64,000 bases of DNA from Peptoniphilus catoniae (GCF_901447155.2 NZ_LR588413.1:186001-250000); one strand, 5' to 3'; shown: positions 18,365 to 28,194, counted from the stretch's first letter. Numbers and translations are program-made. Notes: generated by a model not told the origin, from the letters alone.

Positions 18365-20140
18365 CTATTTTATAACTTTAATATGGACTTCCTCCAAAGC
18401 ATTTGAGTCTAGTTCTGTAGGTGCTCCAGTTAATAGATCCGTAGCGGATTGAGTTTTTGGAAATGCTATTACATCTCTTATACTTTCCGCTCCTGTAAAC
18501 AACATCATAAGTCTATCTAAACCGTAAGCAATTCCTCCGTGAGGTGGAGCTCCATACTTAAATGCTTCTATTAAAAATCCAAACTTCTCTTCAATTTCAC
18601 TATCTTCAAAGCCCATAGCCTTAAACATTTTATTTTGTATATATGGGTTGTTGATTCTTATGGATCCTCCGCCCATTTCATCGCCGTTTATAACTAAGTC
18701 ATAGGCCTTAGCTCTCATATTTTCTATGTTTGAATCAAAAAGGTCTACATCCTCGTCCATTGGAGATGTAAATGGATGATGCTTTGCTACAAATCTTTCT
18801 TCCTCCTCATCATACTCAAATAGAGGAAATTCAGTTATCCAAGTAATTTTATATTCATTTTTATCTATAAGATCCATATCTTGTGCAATTTTATTTCTAA
18901 GATTGCCTAAAGAATCATAAACTACCTTATCCCTATCAGCTACAAACAGCAAAAGGTCCCCATCTTCTGCTTGCATTTTTTTCACTATCTTCTTCTTTGA
19001 ATCTTCATTTAAAAATTTAGATATTGGAGATGATATACCTTCTTTTTCAATTTTCATCCAAGCAAGCCCTTTTGCCCCAAAATCTTTTACAAAATCTTCA
19101 AGCTTTGATATATTCTTTCTTGAATAGTGTGAGGCACCGTCTTTTACGTTAATACCTCTTACACTTTTACCATTTTCTACAGAAGATTCAAAAACCTTAA
19201 ATCCACAATTTTCTACACAATCAGATAAATTCACAAGTTCCAACCCAAATCTCAAATCAGGTTTGTCTATTCCAAATCTGTCCATGGCTTCTTGATATTT
19301 CATTCTATTAAAAGGAACTTCCAAATCTATATTAAGCATTTCTTTAAAGGCTTTTTGTATAAATCTTTCATTTACCTCTATAATATCATCTATATCTATG
19401 AAGGACATTTCCAAGTCTATTTGAGTAAACTCAGGTTGTCTGTTAGCTCTTAAGTCCTCGTCTCTAAAACATTTTGTTATTTGAATATACTTATCTATTC
19501 CTGATACCATTAAAAGCTGCTTCATAAGTTGAGGTGATTGAGGTAAAGCATAAAACTTACCTTCATTTACCCTACTAGGTACTAAATAATCCCTTGCTCC
19601 TTCAGGAGTTGGTTTTGACAGCATAGGAGTTTCTACTTCTATAAAACCTTCATTACTGAAAAAGTCCCTTGTAACCTTGTAGAACTTTGATCTCGCCTTT
19701 AAATTTTTTTGCATTGAAGGTTTTCTCAAATCAAGGAACCTATATTTAAGTCTCATGTTTTCAGCAACATTGTCATCGTCTTTAATATAAATAGGCGGAA
19801 CCTCTGATTCATTCAAGATTCTAAGTTCTTCTGCAAGAACTTCAACATAACCTGTGTCTATATTCTTATTAATTGAAGATCTTTCTCTTATTTTCCCTTT
19901 TACGGCTATTATATATTCAGATCTTAGCCCTGAAGCTTTTTCAAATAAATTCTTATCTACAGTATCATCAAAAACTACTTGAGCTATACCCTCTCTATCT
20001 CTTAAATCTAAAAATATAATTGATCCTAAGTTTCTTTCCTTAGCGACCCAACCCATAAGGACCACTTCTTGTCCTATGTTATCTTTTCTTAATTCTCCAC
20101 AGTAATGAGTTCTCTTTAAACCTTTTATATTATCTAGCAT
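18365..20140 (-). CDS. aspS: Aspartate--tRNA ligase
   Basis: Class II aminoacyl-tRNA synthetase charging tRNA-Asp. It has an N-terminal OB fold, motif 2 as FRDEDLRANRQPEFTQIDLE, a bacterial GAD insertion domain, and motif 3 in GIAYGLDRLMMLF near the C-terminus. The reading frame is open further upstream to an ATG at 20206, but the start with a proper site is ATG 20140, preceded by AGGAGG at the right distance and giving MLDNIKGLKRTHYCGELR, the normal N-terminus (591 residues). A terminator hairpin lies in its leader. Confidence 0.97.
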   Translation of the reverse strand: MLDNIKGLKRTHYCGELRKDNIGQEVVLMGWVAKERNLGSIIFLDLRDREGIAQVVFDDTVDKNLFEKASGLRSEYIIAVKGKIRERSSINKNIDTGYVEVLAEELRILNESEVPPIYIKDDDNVAENMRLKYRFLDLRKPSMQKNLKARSKFYKVTRDFFSNEGFIEVETPMLSKPTPEGARDYLVPSRVNEGKFYALPQSPQLMKQLLMVSGIDKYIQITKCFRDEDLRANRQPEFTQIDLEMSFIDIDDIIEVNERFIQKAFKEMLNIDLEVPFNRMKYQEAMDRFGIDKPDLRFGLELVNLSDCVENCGFKVFESSVENGKSVRGINVKDGASHYSRKNISKLEDFVKDFGAKGLAWMKIEKEGISSPISKFLNEDSKKKIVKKMQAEDGDLLLFVADRDKVVYDSLGNLRNKIAQDMDLIDKNEYKITWITEFPLFEYDEEEERFVAKHHPFTSPMDEDVDLFDSNIENMRAKAYDLVINGDEMGGGSIRINNPYIQNKMFKAMGFEDSEIEEKFGFLIEAFKYGAPPHGGIAYGLDRLMMLFTGAESIRDVIAFPKTQSATDLLTGAPTELDSNALEEVHIKVIK

Positions 20141-20150
20141 AAATCCTCCT

Positions 20151-20178
20151 AAAAAAACTCGTCCGAAAAGGGACGAGT
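20151..20178 (-). terminator. Terminator hairpin in the aspS leader
   Basis: On the minus strand ACTCGTCC and GGACGAGT flank a 6-nt loop and run into seven Ts. The hairpin lies downstream of the aspS promoter and immediately before its Shine-Dalgarno, so it acts on aspS transcripts as well as any read-through from the upstream ligase gene. Confidence 0.8.
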
Positions 20179-20223
20179 CTAAACACCCTATCAGGTGATC
20201 TATCATAATTTAACAGCAATTTA

Positions 20224-20252
20224 ATTATAATCTTGCATTAATATACTGTCAA
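20224..20252 (-). promoter_or_regulatory. Consensus promoter of aspS
   Basis: Perfect TTGACA (20247-20252) and TATAAT (20224-20229) with a 17-nt spacer on the minus strand. The expected start near 20217 gives a leader of about 75 nt. Confidence 0.85.
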
Positions 20253-20253
20253 G

Positions 20254-21789
20254 CTAACAAGTTCTTTGTTCAACTTTAAATTCAAACTCTCCATTATCTT
20301 TTATAAGATTTTTATCTTTCATATATGAATAAGCAAACTTTGCACCTTTATCCATTCCTTGGCAACCTGCAAATAAAACTATGTCACCATCTTCTACAAG
20401 AGTTAAAATTGATTCTATTGAGTCCTTTAAATTTTTATAAATTTTTACTTTAATTCCATTCTTGTCCATAACGCTCTTGAAAACTTCAAGTTCATCATCT
20501 GACACCTTATCTTTTGAAGAAACAGTGTCTTCACTCATGCTGGCATAAAAGGTTTTAACCTTTAGTTTTTTTAACCACTTTGCAGTTACTTCAGCACATT
20601 CTCTATTAAGATTAACTCCCCTATTACCTCTAATGGCATAAACCATTCTCATATTATTAAAGTCCATTTTAGATAGAGTTTTTAAAGTAACCTCAATATT
20701 TCTGACATTGGCATAGTGATCATCTATGATTTTAAAATCTTTGTCATAAATCATTTCAAATCTTCTTTCAACACCTTTAAAGCTGTTAATGGATTCTTGT
20801 ATAATCTTAGTATCCACACCTTGAACAAGAGCCACTATAATCGCTACAAATGAATTCATAACAGACGAATATCCTGCTACCGAGAGTTCAATATTAAAAG
20901 CTCCCTTTTTAATAAGTCTGCCTTTTGCCTCTATGTCTTTTAATATATTAAATTTATATTTTCCAAATCCAGTAGATAAATCAAGATTTGAAATTGAAAA
21001 GTCATAATTATCGTTTTCTAAGGAGTAAGATAGTACCCTCGCCTTGGTTTTATCCTTAAGAGCTGCTATATGAGGAAAATCCATATTTAAAATTGCAATG
21101 CTATTTTCACTTGCTTCTTTAATGAGCTTGGATTTAACAGCATAGTAATTTTCAAAGCTACCATGCTGATCAATGTGTTCTCTGCTAAAATTATTAAAGG
21201 TTACTATGTCAAAATCTACATTTCTAACTCTATAAAGTTCTTCAGCGGAAGAAGATACTTCCATAGTTACCTTATCAATGTTTTTATTAACCATATCTGC
21301 AAAAAACTCCTGTAAGTTATAAGATTCAGGAGTTGTTAAAATTGAAGGTATATTTACATTATCATATTTAACATAAACCGTTCCGATAATACCTGTTTTA
21401 TAACCTGCATCCTTGTAAATTTTATCTACCATAAAAGATGTTGTTGTTTTGCCATTAGTTGCTGTAATTCCTGTAATATCCAATTTTTTTGAAGGATCAT
21501 TAAAAAAGTTCTTAGAAATATCCGCAAGAGTCTTTCTGGAATTTTCTACTTTTATTTGAGCTATATCAATATCCTTAAAGTCTTCAACTATTGCAAGACA
21601 AGATCCCTTAGCTAAAGCTTCGGCTATAAATTTATGTCCGTCTGTAATATAACCCTTTATAGCCACAAATAAAGAATTCTCCTTTGCCTCCTTGCTATTG
21701 TAACAAATAAAGTCAATATTTTTTTCAAAATCCACTTCAAATTTTGTATCTAAAATATTAACCCCTTTTAATATATCTTTAAGTAACAT
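20254..21789 (-). CDS. MurE-like Mur ligase (UDP-N-acetylmuramyl-tripeptide synthetase family)
   Basis: ATP-dependent amino-acid ligase of the Mur family, best matching MurE, which adds the third residue of the peptidoglycan stem peptide. The P-loop is TATNGKTTT (about residue 110), followed by TTPESYNLQ and FNNFSREHIDQHGS, with a Lys in YAVKSK that would be carbamylated. The DNPR motif of diaminopimelate-adding MurE is not visible; the region reads SMSEDTVSSKD, and SSHAL is changed to SSSAE. It may therefore add lysine, ornithine or another residue, or be a divergent paralogue. Length 511. It overlaps hemZ by 11 nt. Confidence 0.8.
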   Translation of the reverse strand: MLLKDILKGVNILDTKFEVDFEKNIDFICYNSKEAKENSLFVAIKGYITDGHKFIAEALAKGSCLAIVEDFKDIDIAQIKVENSRKTLADISKNFFNDPSKKLDITGITATNGKTTTSFMVDKIYKDAGYKTGIIGTVYVKYDNVNIPSILTTPESYNLQEFFADMVNKNIDKVTMEVSSSAEELYRVRNVDFDIVTFNNFSREHIDQHGSFENYYAVKSKLIKEASENSIAILNMDFPHIAALKDKTKARVLSYSLENDNYDFSISNLDLSTGFGKYKFNILKDIEAKGRLIKKGAFNIELSVAGYSSVMNSFVAIIVALVQGVDTKIIQESINSFKGVERRFEMIYDKDFKIIDDHYANVRNIEVTLKTLSKMDFNNMRMVYAIRGNRGVNLNRECAEVTAKWLKKLKVKTFYASMSEDTVSSKDKVSDDELEVFKSVMDKNGIKVKIYKNLKDSIESILTLVEDGDIVLFAGCQGMDKGAKFAYSYMKDKNLIKDNGEFEFKVEQRTC

Positions 21790-23152
21790 TTCTCACCTCA
21801 TTATAAAATTCAAGTTTTTTATTAAAAATTTCACTATTTCTAGACAAGTAGTCTTTCATATTTTTAAAATTAATAATTTGATTTATTTTTCCATTTCTAA
21901 CAAATTTTGTAGATGCTCCCATTCCAAAACCTATAATATCATGAAATTCTTCTATCATAACTATATTGTAGATAGACTCGTGTCCACATCTAGTATATCC
22001 TATATTCTCGCCGTTTCCAATTATGTGTTTCTGTCTATATAAATAATAGGGATAATAGTTTCTTTTTTCTAAATAGCTTTTTGAAAAGTTTACTGCATCA
22101 TTTATTTTAATTCCAAAATTATATTCATTTTCATAAAGCTTAGAGCCTTTTTTCAAAGAAAGATTATGAATTGTAATATTTTCAGGTTTAAGACTTTCTA
22201 TATATTTAATGCTTTTTTTCATATCTTCACAATCTTCACCTGGAAGTCCAAGTATTAAATCCATGTTAATACTTTCAAATCCTAATTTATTTGCAAGCTC
22301 ATACTTATCTTCTATATCTTTAATATCTATAGGTCTATTAATTAAAGCTGAGCTTTTAATATTTATAGTTTGAGGATTTATACTTATTCTATTTACGCCA
22401 TAGGATTTAAGCAAATTTAACTTCTCAAAATCTATGGAGTCTGATCTTCCACATTCAACTGTAAATTCTCTTGGTATATTAAAGTTTTTATTAAGAACTT
22501 TTAAAACTTTATCCAGCTCTTTAATTGGGATAGAGGTTGGTGTTCCTCCTCCTATATAAATTGAAGTGGGATTTCTTTTTAAATATTTTGACTCTTTTTC
22601 AATTTCACTAACAAGTTCATTCACATAGTTTTTAATTCTATCATTATCTATTAGCATGGAATTAAATGAGCAATAACTGCAGATGCTTGAACAAAATGGT
22701 ATATGAACATATATACTGTAAGATTCATCATTTAAAGATTCTAAAATTTTGTTTTCTGTTTCTGCTATTTTAAGACTTAGTTCAGCTTTTTCTTTTGAAA
22801 GTAAATATTTGTTTATTAAAATATTTTCAGTATCTTTATAGGAATTTAAATTTAAAAGTTTTCTTGTAAGTTTTACAGGTCTTACTCCCGTAAGAATTCC
22901 CCATGAAGAGTAATCCATATATTCAGATAAAGTCTTATAAATAGAAACTTTTATATTATTAATTGAATTTTCACTTTCATCCTCAAGGTAAATGACTTTA
23001 TTAAAATCGCATGAATTTATTTTTATCTTTCCAGCTTTTAAATCCACTTCTACATAAATAGAGTTTTCCCCTAAATAAGAAGGAAAACTCATACTTAAAA
23101 ACTCATATATTTTGTGAACTACAAGTCCATCTTCACAAGTAATCTTTATCAT
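21779..23152 (-). CDS. hemZ: HemZ-like radical SAM protein (coproporphyrinogen dehydrogenase family)
   Basis: Radical SAM enzyme of the HemN/HemZ group. The cluster Cys residues are C154-x3-C158-x2-C161 in HIPFCSSICSYCSF, then the glycine-rich IGGGTPTSI. The roughly 150-residue N-terminal extension with WGILTGVRPVKL is the HemZ hallmark. Family members are named for anaerobic coproporphyrinogen oxidation, but many lack proof of that activity, and I see no other haem genes here. It overlaps the MBL hydrolase gene by 4 nt. Confidence 0.85.
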   Translation of the reverse strand: MIKITCEDGLVVHKIYEFLSMSFPSYLGENSIYVEVDLKAGKIKINSCDFNKVIYLEDESENSINNIKVSIYKTLSEYMDYSSWGILTGVRPVKLTRKLLNLNSYKDTENILINKYLLSKEKAELSLKIAETENKILESLNDESYSIYVHIPFCSSICSYCSFNSMLIDNDRIKNYVNELVSEIEKESKYLKRNPTSIYIGGGTPTSIPIKELDKVLKVLNKNFNIPREFTVECGRSDSIDFEKLNLLKSYGVNRISINPQTINIKSSALINRPIDIKDIEDKYELANKLGFESINMDLILGLPGEDCEDMKKSIKYIESLKPENITIHNLSLKKGSKLYENEYNFGIKINDAVNFSKSYLEKRNYYPYYLYRQKHIIGNGENIGYTRCGHESIYNIVMIEEFHDIIGFGMGASTKFVRNGKINQIINFKNMKDYLSRNSEIFNKKLEFYNEVRNVT

Positions 23153-23757
23153 AATATACCTTTAATAAAGGGATTTGTAGCTTTTTCGTCACCTATTGTT
23201 GTCTCAGGACCATGTCCCGGAAGAACTAAGGTATCTTCAGGTAACTCCATAAGATTTTTAAGGGTATTCAACATTGTTTTATAATCTCCGCCTTCAAAAT
23301 CCGTTCTTCCAATAGATCCTCTAAAAAGAGTATCTCCGGAAAATAAAATATTATCAATTAATAAACACATTCCATCAGGAGTATGCCCCGGAGTTTTTAT
23401 TACCTTAAAATAATTTTCTCCAAAAGAAATCTCTTCTCCATTTCTGACAAGAACATCTGCACTTACTTCTTTGCCAATTTCAGATGATCTCTTTTTTAGA
23501 ATTTCATTTTCATGCTTCCCTATATATGTTTTAACTTTAAAATATTTACTTAACTCCTCCATGGCACCAAAATGATCCGGATGAGCATGAGTTACTATTA
23601 TTTTGTCTACTTTTAGGTCCCTATGTTCAATAGTTTCTCTTATATAGTCACTTTGAGCACCTGGATCAATTATAATTGCTCTGTTTTCTTCATCAAATAC
23701 CACATAACAATTTGCCTGATAGGAACCAACAATAAGCCTTATTATTTTAAAATTCAT
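23149..23757 (-). CDS. MBL-fold metallo-hydrolase (YqgX/glyoxalase II-like)
   Basis: Small metallo-beta-lactamase-fold hydrolase. The metal-binding motif is H57-A-H59-P-D61-H62 (THAHPDHFG), with a further His in KTPGHTPDG, an Asp in FSGDTLF, and a late His in LPGHGPETT. Length 202 is typical of the YcbL/YqgX group. Related enzymes cleave glutathione or other thiol esters, but the substrate here is unknown. It sits between dtd and hemZ, sharing a base or a few bases with each. Confidence 0.9.
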   Translation of the reverse strand: MNFKIIRLIVGSYQANCYVVFDEENRAIIIDPGAQSDYIRETIEHRDLKVDKIIVTHAHPDHFGAMEELSKYFKVKTYIGKHENEILKKRSSEIGKEVSADVLVRNGEEISFGENYFKVIKTPGHTPDGMCLLIDNILFSGDTLFRGSIGRTDFEGGDYKTMLNTLKNLMELPEDTLVLPGHGPETTIGDEKATNPFIKGIL

Positions 23758-24206
23758 TAAAACTCCTTTCTGCTATCCAAAAGTATTGTTACCGGACCAT
23801 GATTTATTAATTTAACATCCATATCTGCACCGTATTCTCCGGTTACAATATTTATTCTATCTTCTTTAGCTTTATCTATAAATTTTTGATACAAATTTAT
23901 TCCTTCATTAAATTTAGCAGCTCTTACATAACTCGGCCTGTTGCCTTTTCTTGCATCTCCGTAAAGGGTAAATTGAGATACTAAAAGGATATCCTTGCCT
24001 TCATCAATTAGACTTTTATTCATAATCCCGTTTTCATCATCAAAGACTCTAAGATTGACAACCTTTCTATATATATAATCAAGATCCTTATCTTGATCCT
24101 CACCTTCAATCCCTAAAAGAACCATAAGGCCTTCTTTTATCTTTGATATTTCCTTTCCATCTACTGTTACGCCGGCTTCCTTAACCCTTTGTACTACGGC
24201 TCTCAA
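23757..24206 (-). CDS. dtd: D-aminoacyl-tRNA deacylase
   Basis: Removes D-amino acids mischarged on tRNA. Family motifs are clear: the N-terminal MRAVVQRVKEAGV, SQFTLYGDARKGNRPSY, and NHGPVTILLDS near the C-terminus, which together form the active site with its Gly-cisPro pair. Length 149, normal. It starts with TTG behind AGGAGGTTAAA. It lies downstream of relA, an arrangement common in Firmicutes. Confidence 0.96.
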   Translation of the reverse strand: MRAVVQRVKEAGVTVDGKEISKIKEGLMVLLGIEGEDQDKDLDYIYRKVVNLRVFDDENGIMNKSLIDEGKDILLVSQFTLYGDARKGNRPSYVRAAKFNEGINLYQKFIDKAKEDRINIVTGEYGADMDVKLINHGPVTILLDSRKEF

Positions 24207-24215
24207 TTTAACCTC

Positions 24216-26360
24216 CTAAGCTTTAATTCTATATGCATCTATTACATTATCTATCTTTCTTATTTTGTCGAGAATTTTGGTCAGTTCTTCCTTACTTTTT
24301 ATTTCAACTATTAAATTAAGGTATAAATCCTTGTCCTTATTGACCCTTGCATTTAAGGAACGTAAAGCTATTTTTGAAGCGTTTATCTTACTTGCAACAT
24401 CTGATATTACATTGCCTTTATTAAAGGCTCTTACTTCAATTTCTGTATTGTAACTTGCTCCTTCATCGCTATCCCAATAGACTTCAATGAGCCTATCTGT
24501 ATCTTTTAAGCCTTTAATATTTGCGCAATCAACTCTGTGAACTGAAATTCCTCTACCTATGGTTATATAGCCTACTACCTCATCTCCCGGAACTGGATTA
24601 CAGCACTTTGCGAACCTAACTTTAACATTATCTATATCCTTAACTATAATACCGTCTTGAGATATTTTATTTTGTTTAGCTGAAGGAGTTGGCTCAACTA
24701 TAGGAGGTTCGCTTTTATTTTCTTTTTTATAAATATCTATAAGCTTTGAAAATACCTGATTAATAGTTATGCTTCCAAAGCCTAAACCGGCATATAAATC
24801 ATCTAAGCTGTTTAGGCTCATCTTATCTTTAATTTCATTTAGCCAATCTTCTTTAACTATATCAGAAACTCTGTAGCCTAATCTTTTAGCTTCATGTTCA
24901 AGATTTTCTTTGCCTCTCTCAATATTTATATCTCTATCCTTTACCTTAAAGTATTGTTGAATTTTTTTCTTTGCCTGGTTGCTTTTTACTATCTTCAGCC
25001 AGTCCCTTGACGGTCCGGAATTTGAGTTAGTAATAATTTCTACTATATCTCCACTTTTTAAAATATAATCCAAGGCAACAATACGTCCATTAATCTTTGC
25101 ACCGGTACAGGTATTTCCTATAGCAGAGTGAATCCTATAGGCAAAATCTATAGGAGTTGATCCTTCCGGAAGATTTATTACATCTCCCCCAGGAGTGAAA
25201 ACAAACACTTCGTCAGCAAAGAAATCAATTTTTAAGGTTTCTATAAAATCATTAGGATCATTAAACTCCTTTTGCCATTCCAAAAGTTGCCTTAACCAAG
25301 TTAAATTCTCATCAAATGAAGTTGTTTTAGTAGTGCCGGATTTATATTTCCAGTGAGCGGCAATACCATACTCAGCAGTTTGATGCATTTTATAGGTTCT
25401 TATTTGCACCTCAAAAGTTTCTCCGTTGTCATCTATTACTGTAGTATGAAGAGATTGGTAATTATTAGGTTTAGGCATAGCTATATAATCTTTAAACCTA
25501 CCTGGAATTGGTTTCCATAAGGTATGAACCACTCCCAAAACTCCATAACAATCTTTTATATCGTCTACCAAGACTCTAATGGCTGAAAGATCATATATTT
25601 CATCAAATGCCTTTCCTTTTATTTTCATTTTTTTATAAATCGAATAAAAATTTTTCGGTCTGCCGTGGATATCAGCCTTTATATTTACCTTATCAAGGTT
25701 CTCCTTTAAGATTGCAATTGTCCTGTTGATTATATCTTCTCTTTCATTTCTTCTCTTATTAACCATGTCCATTAACTGGTAATAGTTTTCCGGATCAAGG
25801 TATCTTAAAGATGAATCTTCAAGTTCCCACTTAATTCTACTCATACCAAGTCTATCAGCAATAGGAGCATATATTTCAAGAGTTTCCATTGCTTTCTCTT
25901 TTTTCTTGGCGTCTGTCATATACTCAAGAGTTCTCATGTTGTGAAGTCTATCAGCAAGCTTTACTATAATTACCCTGATATCCTTTGCCATGGCAAGAAC
26001 CATTTTTCTAATGTTTTCAGCCTGTTTTTCCTGCTTTGTTTTATAATTAAGTTTTTTTAACTTTGTAACTCCATCAACTAAATCGGCTATTTCTTCTCTA
26101 AACTCATTTTTTATATCATCATAGGTTACATCTGTATCTTCAATAGTATCGTGAAGAAGCCCTGCAATTATTGTAGGAGTATCCATATTCATATCTGCTA
26201 AAATCATGGCAACATTTAAAGGGTGTACAATATAATCTTCTCCGGAATTCCTTTTTTGCCCTTTATGGTGCTCGTAAGCCATATTATAAGCCCGCTTTAG
26301 CATATCAACATCTAAATCAGGATTGTATTTTTGTATTTTTTTAATTAATTCATCAATCAT
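24216..26360 (-). CDS. relA: Bifunctional (p)ppGpp synthetase/hydrolase RelA/SpoT
   Basis: Makes and degrades the alarmone (p)ppGpp in the stringent response. In order: an HD hydrolase domain with HDTIEDTDV near residue 70; a synthetase domain with GRFKDYIAMPKPNNYQSLHT near residue 285; a TGS domain (FVFTPGGDVINLPEGSTPIDFAY); a conserved Cys-containing segment (KCCNPVPGDEVVG); and a C-terminal ACT domain. The HD residues and the synthetase motif are both intact, so both activities are expected. Length 714 matches the long Rel form. Its stop-start overlap with recJ is 4 nt. Confidence 0.97.
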   Translation of the reverse strand: MIDELIKKIQKYNPDLDVDMLKRAYNMAYEHHKGQKRNSGEDYIVHPLNVAMILADMNMDTPTIIAGLLHDTIEDTDVTYDDIKNEFREEIADLVDGVTKLKKLNYKTKQEKQAENIRKMVLAMAKDIRVIIVKLADRLHNMRTLEYMTDAKKKEKAMETLEIYAPIADRLGMSRIKWELEDSSLRYLDPENYYQLMDMVNKRRNEREDIINRTIAILKENLDKVNIKADIHGRPKNFYSIYKKMKIKGKAFDEIYDLSAIRVLVDDIKDCYGVLGVVHTLWKPIPGRFKDYIAMPKPNNYQSLHTTVIDDNGETFEVQIRTYKMHQTAEYGIAAHWKYKSGTTKTTSFDENLTWLRQLLEWQKEFNDPNDFIETLKIDFFADEVFVFTPGGDVINLPEGSTPIDFAYRIHSAIGNTCTGAKINGRIVALDYILKSGDIVEIITNSNSGPSRDWLKIVKSNQAKKKIQQYFKVKDRDINIERGKENLEHEAKRLGYRVSDIVKEDWLNEIKDKMSLNSLDDLYAGLGFGSITINQVFSKLIDIYKKENKSEPPIVEPTPSAKQNKISQDGIIVKDIDNVKVRFAKCCNPVPGDEVVGYITIGRGISVHRVDCANIKGLKDTDRLIEVYWDSDEGASYNTEIEVRAFNKGNVISDVASKINASKIALRSLNARVNKDKDLYLNLIVEIKSKEELTKILDKIRKIDNVIDAYRIKA

Positions 26361-28126
26361 AAAACAACACCACTTACCCTATAGTTACTAATATTAAGCT
26401 GGATAGTGTTAAGACCTTTATAAGTATTAATTACAGGTGTATAAATAATATCCAGACTGAAATCCGACTTTTTATAATAAAATAAAGATTCGACCCTATC
26501 TTCTCCTACATATAAAGCTAGATCTTTTTTTAATTCTTCAATGTCTTTAAAGAGCAAACCATAAAATTCTGCCTTTCCATCACTTAACAAGATTTTTATA
26601 ACATTTCTATTTTTGCCAAGAACATTTATATCTAATATTGATAAGTTTTTACTGACAAAAAGAGGTCTGGGATTGCCATTACCAAAGGGCTTTAATTTTT
26701 CTATTTCAAAAATTAAATAATTGTCTATATCTTTAAAATCTATCGCCACGTCTATATAAATTTTTCTTACTAAATCATCTTTTTTTATTTGTGAACTATT
26801 ATTTACCTTAACAACAAAATCTTTAAAATTATCCTCTCTTAAAGAAAGACCACAAGCCATTGCATGCCCTCCAAATCTCTCTAAAAGATCCTTGTGTTCA
26901 GAAACTTTTTCAAACATGTTGTAGGAGTCTATACTTCTTCCTGATCCTTTTAATAGGTCCCCGGATCTTGTTAAAACTATAGTAGGATGATTGTATTTTT
27001 CTTTAATTTTTCCTGCTATTATTCCCACCACAGATTCCTCAAGATTTTCCTTTCTAAGTATTAAAACAGGAAATTTTTCAGTTATCTTATACTTTTCAAT
27101 AGTGTTTTCAATTTCTTTAAAGCCGTCATTAGTTAACTTTTGTCTTTGAGCATTTAGCTCTCTTAAATAGTTAGCAATTTCACAAGCTTTTGCATAGTCT
27201 TCCTCAAGTAAAAGTTTAATCGAAGTGTAAGCGGTTTCAAGCCTTCCACTTGAATTAATAGTAGGACCGATTATAAATCCTATATGGTAAGAATCAATCT
27301 CTCCTTTTCGAATACCTGCTTTTTCAATTAAAGCCCTTAGCCCCACATTGTCAGTTTCATTAAGATTTTTTAGACCAAAATAGAGAAGATCTCTGTTTTC
27401 AGACTTAAGAGGCATAACGTCACAAACTGTTGCTATAGCAGCAAATTCAAGATATTTTTTATAAAAGGAGTCAAGATCCATTCCCTGTATTCTAACAAGA
27501 TATTCAATAAGTTTAAAGGCAACAAAGGCGCCACATATATCCTTAAATGGATATTTAGATCCAACTATTTTCGGATCTACAAGTGCATTTGCCCTCGGTA
27601 GTTTTTCTTTATTTTCGTATAAAGGAGGTTCATGGTGATCTGTAACTATTATTTTTATACCTTTATTAATACAGTAATCTACTTCTTCAATAGCTGCGAT
27701 TCCGTTATCACAAGTTAATATTAAGTCTATATTGTCATTTGCGGCCTCATCTATCATAGACTTATTAATGCCATAGCCGTCTTTAACTCTAGATGGTATT
27801 CTGAAATCAATATCAGCTCCCATATCTAAAAGACCCTTATATAAAATATAGGTGCTCATAACCCCGTCTACGTCATAATCTCCCATGATTCTTATTTTTT
27901 CTTTTTTATTTATGGAGCTTAAAATTATGTTAGATGCTTTAATAAGGTCTGGCAAAAGAAGAGGCGTATTTAAATTATCAAGGCTAGGATTTAAAAATTT
28001 TACTATATCATCTTCACTGTTTATACCTCTATTAACCAATATTTTATATAAAAATTTACTTATTTTAAGTTTTTTATAGTCTGTTTGTAAACTGTCTTCA
28101 GCCTGTTTTAAAAACCACTTTTCCAT
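26357..28126 (-). CDS. recJ: Single-stranded-DNA-specific exonuclease RecJ
   Basis: 5'-3' single-strand DNA exonuclease used in repair and recombination. The DHH-family motifs are visible: MGDYDVDGVMS, VTDHHEPP, and later the GSGRS segment of the DHHA1 domain, followed by an OB-type C-terminal part. I place the start at ATG 28126 (MEKWFLKQAED), which has GGTGA upstream; the longer frame to 28162 lacks a usable site. This gives 589 residues. It heads the recJ-relA-dtd-MBL-hemZ-Mur ligase cluster. Confidence 0.95.
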   Translation of the reverse strand: MEKWFLKQAEDSLQTDYKKLKISKFLYKILVNRGINSEDDIVKFLNPSLDNLNTPLLLPDLIKASNIILSSINKKEKIRIMGDYDVDGVMSTYILYKGLLDMGADIDFRIPSRVKDGYGINKSMIDEAANDNIDLILTCDNGIAAIEEVDYCINKGIKIIVTDHHEPPLYENKEKLPRANALVDPKIVGSKYPFKDICGAFVAFKLIEYLVRIQGMDLDSFYKKYLEFAAIATVCDVMPLKSENRDLLYFGLKNLNETDNVGLRALIEKAGIRKGEIDSYHIGFIIGPTINSSGRLETAYTSIKLLLEEDYAKACEIANYLRELNAQRQKLTNDGFKEIENTIEKYKITEKFPVLILRKENLEESVVGIIAGKIKEKYNHPTIVLTRSGDLLKGSGRSIDSYNMFEKVSEHKDLLERFGGHAMACGLSLREDNFKDFVVKVNNSSQIKKDDLVRKIYIDVAIDFKDIDNYLIFEIEKLKPFGNGNPRPLFVSKNLSILDINVLGKNRNVIKILLSDGKAEFYGLLFKDIEELKKDLALYVGEDRVESLFYYKKSDFSLDIIYTPVINTYKGLNTIQLNISNYRVSGVVL

Positions 28127-28149
28127 TGAATCACCATCACCAATTATAG

Positions 28150-28161
28150 CTAAGTATAACA
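28150..28161 (-). promoter_or_regulatory. Extended -10 promoter of the recJ operon
   Basis: On the minus strand TGTTATACT (hexamer at 28153-28158) forms an extended -10 element about 30 nt before the recJ start and just after the scfB terminator. The -35 region is poor. Confidence 0.45.
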
Positions 28162-28194
28162 CAAATATAGTACAATTAAAATAATCTACAAGTC

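Noticed and set aside
20141-20206. N-terminal extension of AspRS starting at ATG 20206
   Set aside because: No ribosome-binding site precedes it, it runs through the terminator hairpin, and the AGGAGG-ATG 20140 start gives the normal family N-terminus.
20140-20252. T-box riboswitch upstream of aspS
   Set aside because: The leader is under 80 nt and lacks the T-box antiterminator consensus and specifier loop, so only a simple hairpin attenuator can be supported.
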